Below, piece after piece: positions 1-11,515 of a stretch of DNA of 64,000 nt (its first letter is position 1; each line of letters opens with the position of its first letter). The translations under genes were made by a program, and so were the position numbers. The notes below the pieces were generated by a model. The model saw only the letters and a program-made list of their open reading frames with translations, made no database searches and was not told the origin of the DNA. The stretch lies in assembly GCA_012861695.1 (NCBI GenBank), contig JAAOOA010000016.1:25288197-25352196 (forward strand). Direction: 5' to 3'. Source of the DNA: Trematomus loennbergii (lineage: Eukaryota; Chordata; Actinopteri; Perciformes; Nototheniidae).

Positions 1-2465
1 CTGTCCGTAACAGGATCTGTGCAATCTGTCTCCGGTATAGCTTGTAAGGAATTCAGGTGTGTTCTCTGAAAGATGGTTATCCATGTGGTGTGTGTGTGAG
101 AGAAGGAGAGTGAGGTGAGATAAATGGGGAGAGCACACTGACAACCCCCACTGCACTCAGCAGTGTCAAATTATCTCTGTATCTCTCTTGAAGGCAGTAT
201 GTCACAGAAAGTAACAGCTCATTCCTGCACGTTTGGTGTGTGTGTGTGATTGTGTGTGAGTGTATGTGTGTGGGTTTGGTTGACGGTTGTTCTCTGCCAT
301 CCAACTTGTAGTGTAATGCACTGACCAGATGCCAGATGTTGTAGTACTACTGCTACGAGTACTGCAATTACTGTGATTGCAGTTAGCACTATACTGCTAT
401 TTGTATTAACACTATTATCGGTTCTGCGACATTTGATACCATTATAGCTGCATCTACCTGTACCTGTATTATTATAACTGTACTGCTACTACGATACTAA
501 AATGAATACTAAAATGTGACAGAAATCTCAATCACAACAAGGTATGTGGTTTACAGTATCAGATAGAATATATAAGACCTGATTTCATTTTGCTCGTAAA
601 CAAATTGACTAGTTTCACAAATACAAGTGGGGCTCGCCAGCATTCTTGAAATGAAATGATAGCTGTTCAAAAAAGGCTATATAAAGCAGGCTAAGAGCAA
701 TGAGTGTGGTGAAAATTATAGGCTGGCTTTGTCAATCAAGTATCAATTGAAATAATTACAAGATCAATAGAAACAACTCAATCAAGGGAAATTGGATTGG
801 AAATAGGTACAGTAGAGTTATTTAGCTGCACTTAGCTTTGTGTTCCCTTCAGATATAAATCAAGTTTTAAGGTTTCCTACCTGTTGCGTGACTTACATTT
901 GTCCAGAGCACCTTCCAGCACATTCAGTCGCTCACATTTGTATTATGGATGGTCCTTAAGGAATTACCAGACCAATTAATACAAAATAGGTCAGCAATTC
1001 AGCTTCTTTTTACATAGCTGTTTCATTTAAAACTGTATTTTTAGAGACCAGGACAGCCAGGTTTAATATTTCCAGTGTCATTGTGGTCTGTAAAATATAC
1101 ATTGAACACATCATAAGTATTTATCATTGAGGCAGTTTCTGGGACAACTATTGTTCACACATGCAGACACAGGAAGGTCAAAAGAGTTAAGAAAACAGAG
1201 CAAGCTGGGGGATGCACACACATTCATGCACACATGCATACTCACGCAGGTACTGCCAATGCACAACTCTGGTTGTGAACACACACAAACAAGAACAGAC
1301 GCGCACGTGCTTTCCTACAGCTACGTTTCGACTTGTTCTCAGTCCCTTTTTGACCCTGTGTGGTAGTAAATACATGGATCCCACACACAAAAATACACAC
1401 ACACACAGACATGGAGCCAATTATACAATTTCCATAAACAGGCCACCAGTGGGGAAACATGGTACAGTCGGGAATCAAATTAGGCTCCTTCCTACACAAA
1501 AACACACACATCCACACACACAGCAGACTGGGACTTCACACTCCAATAACCAGCGCAGATTGGCCTTTTAGATGTTTCCTTAGAAGCTATAGGAATGTGG
1601 GTTGTGTGTATGAGCTGTGCGTGATAACATTCATACTTTTGCATTTAGAGTGTTTGCTTCTCTCAAAAATGTTGTTATTGTGCTGATAGAAGTGGGTTTG
1701 GATTTGCTGTAACTCTGAAATTGAATTTTCTTTGTGTCCAGGAGGATGTGAAGTGGCTGTGACTGTAAGCATGTATTTGGATACATTTGCCCCCAGTCGT
1801 CCTCATAAAGGTGTAGAGGGAGGTGGTTTCAGACGCTGTTTGACAAAAAAACAAGGGCTCAGTTAGGGATGAATAAATCACATTTGAAAAACTCTTTAAA
1901 ACATAAATTCTATCGGTCCCACACAATGTAAACATTACTCTGTTTGATACAATTGTGTGGATTTAGTCCTTACATTCACATGCCTATAAGTATGCATTTA
2001 GTCACAAACAAATACTTCAGCCAACACACTTGTGTACATACACTCAACTACTCCTTCACACTCTCATATTAACGAGGCATTCGATGGTAATGATGAGGTT
2101 TGTAGGTCACATGACACGCATACATGCAAACTCCCTCCGTGACAACAGAACCAAAACACTGAATGTATTAGCCGAGGAAGAAGTGTTGTGGGAGAGCTGC
2201 ATTTTTATGTTTTAATGTCATTATGGACACATGATGTGTTAGCCATGCTTGTGTAGTGTCTGATTTGTTTGAATAAATCCCTCAGTGGCACTGAACAACG
2301 ACACAAACCGTAAACTGATATCTGCGTGAAGCACAATCGACAAACACACACGCAAGTACACACACTCACACAGAGCTTGTTCCTTTTGAGGTGTGAAGGT
2401 TGTGTTCTCATGTTACAGAACACATGGTTATAACAACACTCTTGACAGAAGACCCACACCTGTCC
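1..2465. other. Anonymous non-coding DNA
   Basis: No exon, RNA gene or recognisable transposon is visible. Positions about 341-520 are cryptically simple, with many ACT/AGT/TGCT trinucleotides, as if from a decayed (ACT)n array. Positions about 1205-1530 hold scattered short CACACA runs without a long pure array; the reading frames there are Thr/His or Cys/Val-rich shadows of CA repeats and are not genes. Confidence 0.6.
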
Positions 2466-2529
2466 CTGTGTGTGTGCGTGTGCGTGTGCGTGAATGTGTG
2501 TGTGTGTGAATGTGTGTGTGTGTGTGTGG
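2466..2529. repeat. Imperfect (TG)n microsatellite
   Basis: TG dinucleotides are interrupted by CG and AA (GTGCGTG and GTGAATGTG units). The interruptions are base substitutions, unlike the phase shifts in the longer arrays, so this looks like an older, decaying array. Confidence 0.85.
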
Positions 2530-2615
2530 GTGTAAGGGTCCGTGCATGTGTAAATGTTTAAATGATACTCTTTGTATTGGACTGCCAGAAAACAGATCGG
2601 CTGTAATTCTGATGA

Positions 2616-2740
2616 TTAAAGCCCTATTATGATTTTTGGGGTTTTCCATTTCCTGTAGTGTGTTATATAGCTTTTTGTGCTTGTAAATGGTCTTGCAAAG
2701 GCTAAAGTTAACGGAACTTCAAGGAGTTTCTCGTTAGCCT
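2616..2740 (+). mobile_element. Truncated TTAA-type (piggyBac-like) MITE, family C
   Basis: The segment begins TTAA followed by AGCCCTATTATG, and about 125 bp aligns by eye with 37239-37365 (shared blocks include TGTAAATGG and TTGCAAAGGCT, and GGAGTTTCTC near the end). No matching right terminus is found, so this is a left-end remnant. A TTAA start and a CCTATTATGC-like end are what I expect of non-autonomous piggyBac-type elements in fish. Assignment to that superfamily is inference. Confidence 0.55.
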
Positions 2741-5736
2741 AATTAATATAGCAACATTACCTGTTAATTGCTTTAGAGATGCCTAGATTTCTTGCTTTAG
2801 TCAGACTTGGACATCGGATGACATTTATATTAATTAACTGATTAAAAATATCAATCCATCAAATGGATCGTAAAATAAGAGCTGCGGTTTTATGAAGAAC
2901 CAGGAGCTGAAGAGAACGTGCGGTAAACATGGCGGCAGCATGTGAGAGAGGAAAGTAAGTATAGAGACTGACATCATTTCTTGGCATCGTCTCAATGCCC
3001 TTTCCGCAAAAGTCAGCTTTTTATCTCGGGCAAGCTGCCACATATTTTTCTCATGAAGGAGAGTGCAATCAATGTTTCAAAATCTCTTGTCAGGATCATG
3101 AGCTAGTTGCTTGTGTATATGTGTGCCTTTGTTGTTTCACTGTATACAAAGCGTACATCACTAAATTGGTTCCGTCATTTAATTAACCTTCATTTGAAAT
3201 GGTCACTTCCATAAAAATGAGATAATGGACGAACACTGAATGATTGGTCAATTCATAAGGGTGTGGAAATGGGCATTTGCAGTTGATTTGACTAATAACA
3301 GAAATGAGGGTAAGAGAGAAAAGCAGAGAGAGGAGAGGGCAGGTCAGCAGCTTGACAAATGATCCCTAAACAGCTGTCTCCAAAAAACACCATTGCCTTG
3401 GCAACAGCTGGGATGGAGGGGGGGGGGGGGGGGGGTGACTTGGAAAGAGACGGAGACGGGATGCTGAGCAAGAGAGTCATCAAAGACATGAGAAGGAGAC
3501 AGAGGGTGGTCTGGTGTACAGGGACAGACATGAGGAGAGTCATATTTATAATGGGAGAGCAGATGGGAAACTGTGTTTTCTCGTTATTTGTTGTTATTGC
3601 TGCCAGATGTGTCCTTTCATTATGTTAAATGTTCAGATGTATTGATTCAGATCCAAGAGGGCATGAGTCATTTCGAGATAATGAAATGAGGATGCTTATT
3701 ACTGCTACACAACAACTACTTCATGCAGTGTCAAAGTGATGTCACATTACTTTTTGTTTATGTCACATCAAGCAGACTTTACGCATATGTGTTACCAGAA
3801 TATCTTGTTATGAGTAAAATTCAGAGGTGAAGACGTCACTGCACCACACACGCACTTTGATTCCATGGTAACTTCTGGGTCAGACGTCACACTAACTTCC
3901 TCTTATTAATGTTTTATTATCCATCCTTCAACACTGATTGTAATGACAGTGTTAAAGTTCACAACCCCTGCAGCTGCTTGAAGAACAGGTCATCCCATCG
4001 TGAAGCCACACCCATTTCTGAAAGCTCGGTTTTCAATTCCTCTGCACCACTTTGGTGAATTCACCCCCTGAAGCGAGTATGGGCGGTAGAACAGGCTAAG
4101 ACGTGATTTCTGACACCTAACTTTGTAGCTTGGAGATGTGGATCTTGCTCACTAAAGGCTTACAGAGAGGAAGGTGGGACTGCCGAAAAAACAAAGCAGT
4201 GGGTGTAGATCTCTGTCAGGTTTTCAAAGGGAGGACAAAAGGCTGATAGGTCTCTCTGTGTGTGCTGTTATTTACAGGCACAGTTTTTACTGTGAAGAGC
4301 CAGAGGATAAGGCTTTATCTCACATCAGAAGATGTTAGTCTTAAAGGATTATTTCCTAAAGCAATGTGCTGTGCAGAGAAAACTTCCACATCGACTCTTG
4401 CTTCACATTACAAGATCAGAATCAGTGATTGGTGTAATGTCTAATAAAGTTTGTTCTTATTTATTCATTTTGGGCTTCAACCACAAAATTAACCACACAA
4501 TTAAGTCCAAATGTAGGCCTCTTTTATTGCCAAGTACTAGGTCTTATTGGTATGTTAAAAAGGAACAGTTCGTGTACTCTGTATCCACACAATTAACCAT
4601 TAAACTCCTCGTTCACTCTCCCTCTCTTTAATAAGAGCGCCTGTGTATTCCCCGGCCTGTCTGCCTGTCTGCCCTAAGTAGTTTTAATGGATGACTATGA
4701 GAAGGCTAATACTGTTATGCTGATGTTAATTTTTTGGCGAGCAGGGCCTGTGTTATTGAAACTGAATCTCACTGGGTTATTTATCCTCCGCGTCAGTTGC
4801 ACCGCAGAGGCAGGAAGGTTGCCAGATATGTGTCTGCGTTTGTGTATGTGTGTGTTTTCCTTTCTGAAATTGGCAGGTCAATTGAAACAGATGTATCATG
4901 ATTGTTTATGCCTTGAGTTATTTAAATTGAATGTGTTAAATGTCTTGTGTTAGAGTCCTGCTACCTGAAACCTGAGACTTTGTCGTGTCCCTTAGTAAGA
5001 GCTTTACGGTTTTATCCCGGGATGTTTTCTTTAGGCTGCGGCTCAGGTCGTGTTCTGGTTTAGTTATTTTTGGGTCATGATGTCTTTATGTGCCTTGTGT
5101 TTCAAGTAACAAGCACATTGGTGAGGGGGGGAACAGAGAGATGGTCAACTAAACTGCAGGTCAGAACGAATGGATTTAAGAAAACTTGCTAAAGGGGCAC
5201 TTTACACTATCTCCAGTCATTTAGGGAGTACTTCCTCATTGTGTGTCCTGTATAACCATTTATCACCACCTCTCACACCTGTTCATAGTTTTGTTCTGGA
5301 ATATAATATTTGAATGGTCCTTTCCAGATGCAAACAATGGGGGTAAAATAAATGTTTTGCTTCATTTACACGGGTAAAGTTTTTAATATCCTTTAGATGT
5401 TATTGTGTCATGAGAAAAAACGTCCGTGTGCCCAAAGCAAACATATATATTTATTTTATTACATTGGATCAGGTCAGATATTAGTTTTTACAGTATGATG
5501 AAGTAGTCAGGTCAGTGTCCCTAAATATGTTGATAAAGGCAGGGGTCAGGTCTCAGTTTTGAGCCTGTGCAGACTACTAGGGTTTTTGTGTATGGCTCAG
5601 AAGAACCTTATTTGAGTCAGGCAAACGGAAATGTGTGTCTGTGTGTTCATGCATGTTTTCAATTTGCCCATTAACACCTGCTCGGCATGCTGAACACACC
5701 GGCTTTTCTGGTTCTTTTCTGGCATGCCGTTCTATT
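2741..5736. other. Anonymous non-coding DNA
   Basis: No gene or full transposon is recognised. It contains a perfect G18 run at 3418-3435, listed separately. Short AT-rich and GA-rich stretches occur but none forms an array. The longest reading frames (under 100 codons) show no domain, signal peptide or biased composition suggesting coding. Confidence 0.55.
3418..3435 (+). repeat. Poly-G run of 18
   Basis: Eighteen consecutive G residues lie in GA-rich DNA. Such runs can form G-quadruplexes and are error-prone to sequence, so the length may be inexact. Confidence 0.9.
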
Positions 5737-5812
5737 AGGCAAGGCAATGCAAGTTTATTTATATAGCACATTTCAATACAAGGCAATTCAAAGTGCTTTA
5801 CAAAAAAAAAAC
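5737..5812 (-). mobile_element. Non-LTR retrotransposon/SINE 3' tail fragment
   Basis: The pattern of AGGCAAGGCAATGCAAG, then TTTATTTATATAGCACATTTC, then CAATTCAAAGTGCTTTACA followed by an A run is a very common teleost dispersed tail. In fish it is typical of LINE 3' untranslated regions and of SINEs that borrowed them. It is read here as the minus-strand tail, truncated to about 75 bp. No coding part of a LINE lies beside it. Confidence 0.6.
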
Positions 5813-5918
5813 ACTTATTAGTGCCTTGTTGCTGCGGGTAACCACGATGACTGGTGCAGTATGCGGTCAAACGTTGCCAGTTGTAGTAAAAGCTCAGACC
5901 ATTTCATGCTCTGCTGGG

Positions 5919-6160
5919 CCTCTCTTTCTATCTCTCTCTTTTTCTCCGCTGCTAATTGTATTGCACTGACAGAGAGTGAAGAGGAAAGAGAGACGGAGAG
6001 GAAGAGAGAGACGGAGAAATCAATGGAGGTAAAGAAAAAAGTGTAATGATACAGTAAAGACCGGACAGAGAAATGAATGGACAAGGGGAGAGCAGAGAGA
6101 CTAACAAGTGAAAGAGAGAGATTCTGAGAAATCCATATGAGAGAAACACAAACAAATAAA
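5919..6160. repeat. Pyrimidine block followed by purine block
   Basis: A CT-rich stretch (5919-5949) is followed within about 20 bp by a GA-rich stretch (5970-6045, continuing weaker to 6125) with GAGAGACGGAGAGG-type units. The two halves are roughly complementary, so they could form an imperfect hairpin. Reading frames here are compositional artefacts (Ser/Leu-rich or Glu/Arg-rich). Confidence 0.7.
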
Positions 6161-6329
6161 CTACATCCTCACTTCTTCTCCTCCCATACCTCTACAATCT
6201 CTCCGCTTCCCATCAACTCTGAAATGTATAACATCGATTTCAATCTTACCTGTACTGTAATGTAATATATAATTGTCAAATTAATTATGATACATCAATA
6301 TATTCACTTTAAACATGAAACAAACTATC

Positions 6330-6480
6330 ATAAGCCTCAGCTATACTTCAGTTTTAAGTACATTTTAAGTCTAGCTTATGAGTATGCTAACAATAGGCTA
6401 AATAAACCTCCTAGCATGTTAGCTTTCTGAGGTTAGCATTTCGCTAAAAGCACAGCCGTTTGGCACATGGCTGAAGATGA
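6330..6480. repeat. Possible decayed dispersed repeat (GCTAAC/TTAGC-rich)
   Basis: The stretch is dense in ATGCTAAC, ATGTTAGC and GTTAGCATTT motifs and ends with AAAAGCACAGC. This resembles an abundant unclassified fish repeat with alternating GCTAAC/GTTAGC words. The copy is too diverged for a firm boundary or class. Confidence 0.35.
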
Positions 6481-6791
6481 AGTTAGTGTCGCTCTGTTAA
6501 CATTTTAAGTTGCAAATTGGAAACTGTACTGACCTTTGGTGAAAATAACTCAAAGGGAAAGTTAGTTCATGTCAAATGATCCAAACCATTTTCTAGGTTC
6601 ATCACTAACACGTCCCTAGATTGTGTTGTTTACTTTGATTTATGTACTCTTTTTTTCTACTGTGTCCTTTTCCCTGTCTTTGTTTTGCATGAGAAAGAGA
6701 GTGACTTAGTAACTTGGCTTTGTTTTTTAATAAGCTATGTTCCTCTTTTCTCATTCTCCATCTCATTCTTTCAGCATGATAAACAGAGATA

Positions 6792-7023
6792 ATAATACTT
6801 ATATTTATTATAGCACTTTATCAATGACTCAAAGCGCTTTACAAATACACATTACACATACAGATACATACATGTAATGGTCATCTACTGTGGACAATAC
6901 CCACAGGAGCAAGTTCAGGTGAAGTGTCTTGCCCAAGGACACAGCGGCTTTACAGACGCAGCGGCGGCGGGTTTCACCCCTTGATCTGATAATCATTGCA
7001 CAGCGCACTGTGCCACACCGCCC
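6792..7023 (-). mobile_element. tRNA-derived SINE, copy 1 (minus)
   Basis: On the minus strand a tRNA-like head (GGTGTGGCACAGTGCGCTG, at about 7003-7021) is followed by a body containing CCTTGGGCAAGACACTTCACCT. It ends in a tail with AAAGCGCTTTGAGT and AAATATAAGTATT (about 6792-6838). A polymerase III A-box-like head, a CTTGGGCAAGACACTTCAC body and an AAGCGCTTTGAG tail are the layout of common teleost SINEs. The body matches copies 2 and 3. No perfect flanking duplication was found. Confidence 0.7.
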
Positions 7024-7029
7024 ATCTTC

Positions 7030-7172
7030 ACACCGAGGCGCTTTTACAAGTACACATTAATATCATACATGTACTGTTGACAATACCCACAGGAGCAAAT
7101 TCGGGTGAAGTGTCTTGCCCAAGGACACAACGGCCTGACGCAGTGTCGGCGGGAGCATGTTTCGAACTGGAG
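7030..7172 (-). mobile_element. SINE fragment, copy 2 (minus)
   Basis: This repeats the tail and body of copy 1: GGCGCTTTTACAAGTACACATTAA, then ACAATACCCACAGGAGCAAATTC and GTGAAGTGTCTTGCCCAAGGACACA. The tRNA-like head is lost or replaced at about 7150-7172. It lies directly after copy 1 in the same orientation, so the two arose by insertion into a SINE or by tandem duplication. Confidence 0.65.
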
Positions 7173-7177
7173 TTCCC

Positions 7178-7377
7178 CAACGTGTGGCGCAGTGGTCTAG
7201 TGCGTTGGTGTTCGGATCAGGGGAGCACAGGTTCAAACCCCACTGCAGTCAGCATGTCGTTGTGTCCCTGGGCAAGACACTTCACCCCAAATTGCTCCTG
7301 TGGGGATTGCACACAGTATTGAGTATGTAAGTAGCTTAGGATAAAAGCGTCTAACAAGTAACATGTAATGTAATGTT
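7178..7377 (+). mobile_element. tRNA-derived SINE, copy 3 (plus)
   Basis: The head contains TGGCGCAGTGGTCTAGTGCG (7185-7204) as an A-box-like element and GGTTCAAACCC (7230-7240) as the B box, 35-40 bp apart as in tRNA promoters. The body GTCCCTGGGCAAGACACTTCACC is shared with the two minus-strand copies. The tail GTAGCTTAGGATAAAAGCGTC followed by (ATGTA)n is the same tail, in reverse, as the repeat at 59519-59632. This is a SINE and not a tRNA gene: the acceptor stem and cloverleaf do not close. Confidence 0.75.
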
Positions 7378-8234
7378 AACATAGCCAGTATAGTTTTGGT
7401 CAGTTTGCAACAAGGGAAACCTTTCCAAAAAAGGATGAAACTATGTTTGGACTATTTCGTTCTACAGATGTTGTGATGCTTTTTCCATTTGTTTAGTGTC
7501 AATCATTGTTGATATTGTATTTAAACATGTTGAAGCGAGCACTCTTACAATACAGCAAGTCAATTCCTGTTTCTCCCCTGTGGCCATTGAGTATTTTTGA
7601 TTGCCTGGTTCAATAGTTTGCTTCAAGTGTTTTTGCCATTGTAGATGACACATTTTCAATTCTCTAACCTGGCGTTTAAAGGAATACTCTAACCAATCAG
7701 TGTACCATTGGAGAATAACCCCTAAAGGCCTCTCATCCTGTAGATGTTGGTTAAAAAAAAAAAACCCAGGTTGGAGAGTGAACGATAACATTAGTAGAGG
7801 CCCAAATGTTTAGAGGAGTGGCTTTGAATTTGGAAGATGTTCCGGTCAAACCCTCAAATGATCTGGAACAATGTGGGCGGGTGTGTTGTCAACAAGGATT
7901 GGTGGGATGCTCTTTTAGTCATTGACCTCCCATGTGTCCAGTAGCTCCGTGGGTGATTTTGCAAGAATGTAAATGAGGTAGTTGCTAGGAAAAGCAACTA
8001 CGCCCTGCTTGTACTCGGATACATAGTATTAAGGAAATATGTTAAGAGAACCCTTTTAGCACAATAAGTCCATTATTTTTTCCTTGCCCAAGCATGCAGG
8101 TTCAATATTGTACATTTTACATTTGCTTTCACTGCTTTCAATGAACCAAAACCTCTTTGTATCTGATTTCACTCGGGCTGCTGAGGGAATATTCTGTTAA
8201 TGAGAACAGCAGAGAAATACACAGCATTGCTAAT
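7378..8234. other. Anonymous non-coding DNA
   Basis: No gene or recognised repeat. The 109-codon minus-strand frame at 7462-7791 has no recognisable domain and ordinary intergenic composition. Confidence 0.55.
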
Positions 8235-8573
8235 GAGCTACAGGCTTGTGGAAAGAGAGCAACAAAATTAAAATATCTGCCTATTTGAAGCTTAGAGACA
8301 TCATAATGAACCCATTATTAATAAAACTAAAAGTTTCAACAATAAGACAAGGAACTTTACTTGCCCTGATGAATAATTCAGTAAAGCCTTATATACAGTA
8401 CATACAGGAAGCTAGTCATTTCCATTTGAATCACCTAAGTGGACAATTTCTCATTATTTTGCATGTTGATTTTTCTGTCCGTCCATTTTTAGAGTTTTGC
8501 TTCTGATTGTATTGAATAATGAACAGGACATGCTCATTTCCTATTTCCTGGAACATCAAACCTTTCAGATTTC
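8235..8573 (+). repeat. Direct duplication, unit A (about 339 bp)
   Basis: Unit A begins GAGCTACAGGC and contains ATCTGCCTATTTGAAG, CCCATTATTAATAAAACTAA, GTTTCAACA, ATGAATAATTCA and GCTAGTCATTT. All recur in the same order 339 bp downstream in unit B. Similarity is strong over the first 200 bp and then weakens. It has no transposon ends, so it is a diverged tandem duplication of unique sequence or of an unrecognised repeat. Confidence 0.8.
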
Positions 8574-8912
8574 GAGCTACAGGCATTTGGAAAAACATCT
8601 GCCTATTTGAAGATAAGACACATCATATATGGACCCATTATTAATAAAACTAAGAGTTTCAACACAAGACATGGAGCTTTACTCATCCTAATGAATAATT
8701 CACTTCAGCCTTATATATGTGAGCTAGTCATTTACATTTATATTACATAACTAGAACATTCCACAGTATGTTGCTTAACCTGATCATCTGTATGTTGCTG
8801 TATGTATGCTTTAATTATTCATTTTGAAAGTATTGAAATAGTGAAAAATGACAAGTGATTTAGTGGATCTGTGAATGATAGATTAAGTTCATATAAAGCA
8901 GTGTGTATTTCA
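8574..8912 (+). repeat. Direct duplication, unit B (about 339 bp)
   Basis: This is the partner of unit A, beginning GAGCTACAGGC at 8574. Relative to A it has several small deletions (for example within the region after the first 15 bp) and scattered substitutions. Similarity beyond about 8760 is weak, with only TATTGAA-like words in register, so the right boundary is approximate. Confidence 0.75.
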
Positions 8913-9089
8913 ATGCAAAGCTGGATATTCTGATTTCCTGCTGGATGAGGTATTTTGTATGCAAATCTCTTGAAACCCACATGGATGGGGTTTCAGTTAT
9001 AAGTCCACTTGTGATCCAGTGTCAGTGCACTTTTTGAACATTACACTGACTGTGATACAAACAGTGGATGCAGTAGGGGAAGGTTTAAA

Positions 9090-9579
9090 TAGGGCTGTGC
9101 AATTAATCGTATTTTAATCGCAATTACGATTTTGGCCTGCCACAATTACGAAAACAACATAATCGAAAAAACGATTATTTTGCTTTGCTTGGTTGTGACA
9201 GTGCACTGCAACATATTTGATCTAATTTATTTTAGTCTAATTTATTTGTATTTATCATATTTACATATGTTTAGTAGCTTGTTGAAGTGCGCTCCAAAAT
9301 ATTTGTTGATCTTGTTTATTGGTATTTATTATTTTGATATTATTTATTTAAATGTAAATATAAATGTATCATTTATTTTTGTATTGGTTTTTCAGTTGAA
9401 TATACGTTCAGGGTAATCAACAGTTAAAAAGATACTGTTCAAATTATTATTTGTATTTGTTTTAAAGTTCAATAATGGATGTTTTCAAAGTCAATGAATA
9501 ATCGTATTTAATAATCGTGATATCAATTATTGACCAAAATAATCGTGATTATGATTTTTGCCATAATCGCACAGCCCTA
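9090..9579 (+). mobile_element. hAT-type MITE, family H1, long copy
   Basis: Terminal inverted repeats are TAGGGCTGTGC (9090-9100) and GCACAGCCCTA (9569-9579). They are flanked by an 8-bp near-duplication, GGTTTAAA at 9082-9089 and GGTTCAAA at 9580-9587 (7 of 8 match). Sub-terminal sequence is rich in AATCG/CGATT words, including ATAATCGTGATTATGA near the right end. An 8-bp duplication is the hallmark of hAT transposition. The 490-bp element has no transposase, so it is non-autonomous. It is the reverse-oriented, longer relative of the copy at 45314-45527. Confidence 0.88.
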
Positions 9580-9788
9580 GGTTCAAACATATAGATGAAA
9601 TCTGCTGCGAGTCAGGTGTACAAACAAAGTGAAGGAGGATGTCTGATGTGAGCGGAGAGCTGTGATAACCAAGTGGAGGTTCAACTGATTTGTGGTGCTC
9701 AGTGGCCCGAATCACTATATGTAATGCAAGAGAGTGAGTCTCGCCTGCAGCTTTACTGGGACATGTATGTGCTAGCAGTTAGTAGTGA

Positions 9789-9789
<1 letters not shown>

Positions 9790-9865
<76 letters not shown>
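9790..9865. repeat. (CA)n microsatellite, pure
   Basis: An uninterrupted array of about 38 CA units. The Cys/Val and Thr/His reading frames across it are artefacts. Confidence 0.97.
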
Positions 9866-9868
<3 letters not shown>

Positions 9869-10882
9869 CTGCTTTTCTTGCTGCACGAAGAGAGGAACAA
9901 ACACACAAGGGGCATGCACCCTGGTTAATATGTGCAATTCTGGAAAGTGAACGCACCCCAAACCACACACACTGTCTCCGTCTCTCTCCTGCTCTTTCTC
10001 CCTCTTTCCCTCTGTCTCTCTCCTGCTCTCCCTCACTCTCTCCTCTCGCTGCCGCAGCTGCAGTGTAAGCTAATCTGTACGAGCTCCAGTGTGCAGGATC
10101 CCTGGCTTACAGAGATCTGATACCGATTCATCTGTCTCCCTCTTTTTTTTCTCATCCCTTTCTCTTTCTCTGCCTCTCTGTAGTGTTCAAAGCTGCACAT
10201 ATATTACATCCACATGCTCTCTCAATGAAACAGGCTGATCAGGAGACTCCGGCTCTGATCTTTGATTTATTTCACCTATTAAATCCACTTTAGTCATGAT
10301 GAGCGGGGATTTAGATGAAGCAGAGGAGGCGGTTGAGAGATTCTTAAAGCTGCAAGTCACCAGAATGTGCGTTATCTTTACAGTTCTATACTGTGTGTTG
10401 CCTTTTTGAGATTTAAAACTAAATGGTGCACAATGACCAGCTATCTAAATGTGTGGCAGAGGAGCATATGTGTCCTTTTAAGAAGGAATATTCCTGAATG
10501 GTGGAAAAGCCTTGTCATGCTCCCGGATACATTTTCTGTGTAACCCATTATGACTAGATGTCCCCGTTTGCCAGGAACAATGTCTGGATGTAATGCTTCG
10601 TCACCGGCTTGGAAACTCTGTAGAAATACACAGATTGGTCAGACCCTTCCAACATTGAAGTATTCAATTATTGGCCTATTAGGCTGTTATGTCAATTTTT
10701 CTACTGTTAAATTAAAACAATGTTAACTTTTGATTCAATACAATGAAATCACAAAAGGTTTGTGTGCACACTTGCTCTTTAAACCTGCAATTTTTGTTTC
10801 TCTTGATCAAATGTTTCAAGGGCATGTAGGTGTGCAGGAGCATTTTTTTTAAATGACCAGAAGCCATGCGTGACTCAGATTC

Positions 10883-10883
<1 letters not shown>
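9866..10883. other. Anonymous DNA with pyrimidine-rich part
   Basis: Positions about 9965-10050 and 10130-10185 are CT-rich (CTCTCTCC, CCCTCTTTCCCTC). Between them 10046-10115 is GC-richer (CGCTGCCGCAGCTGCAGTG) with no frame that can be recognised as an exon. Nothing else is identifiable. Confidence 0.55.
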
Positions 10884-10934
<51 letters not shown>

Positions 10935-10975
10935 TTCGGTCTCGGTCTCGGTCTCGGTCTCTCTCTCTCTCTCTC

Positions 10976-11012
<37 letters not shown>
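10884..11012 (+). repeat. Compound (GGTCTC)n then (CT)n array
   Basis: Thirteen tandem GGTCTC hexamers run from 10884 to 10961, with one variant (GGTTTC at 10932). They change into (CT)n, are broken once by CGGT at about 10977, and continue as (CT)n to 11012. The hexamer can be read as CT repeats with a periodic CT-to-GG change, which suggests expansion from a mutated CT array. Val-Ser and Gly-Leu repeat frames across it are artefacts. Confidence 0.96.
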
Positions 11013-11014
<2 letters not shown>

Positions 11015-11515
11015 CTTGCTACCTATGTCTTCATCCAAAATCAAATAAAAACCGAAAATTTCACAAACTGGAGAAAGGGCTTTTGGCCATACTGCAAATT
11101 CCCTTCTAATAAATTGCTCTCATGAAAGATCATAAGTATGAATTGGGTGATAAGAGGTGAGTGATGGAGCATGTGTGTGTTTGGGGTTAAAGCTGCCAAA
11201 TAACTCATTGGATTTGTGTCAAATGTCTGGGGATCAAAAGATCAATGTGATTATCCCACCTCTGGACGACAGCTCACATCGACTCTTGAAGCTGAAAGGA
11301 AACATGTTAATGACTCAGTAAAAGTGTGCAGATAAAGATTCAAAGGTTTTATTGGCATATCCACGTATGCAGGTGTTCTATCTCCCATATCCACTGTATG
11401 AAGAGATTAGAATAGAAAAGAAACCTTGATTTCAGTGCTTGATGTGTTTCTCAAACCCTTTGATGTGGCGTCTGGCCATTTACAAAAAGAAAATAGTTAT
11501 GTAGCTATGAACCTA

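Noticed and set aside
7178..7260. Possible tRNA gene (A-box and GGTTCAAACCC B box)
   Set aside because: The cloverleaf does not close and the sequence continues into a SINE body and tail shared with two neighbouring copies.
10866..11109. Val-Ser/Gly-Leu repeat protein
   Set aside because: Three frames all translate the GGTCTC/CT array; a simple repeat, not a gene.
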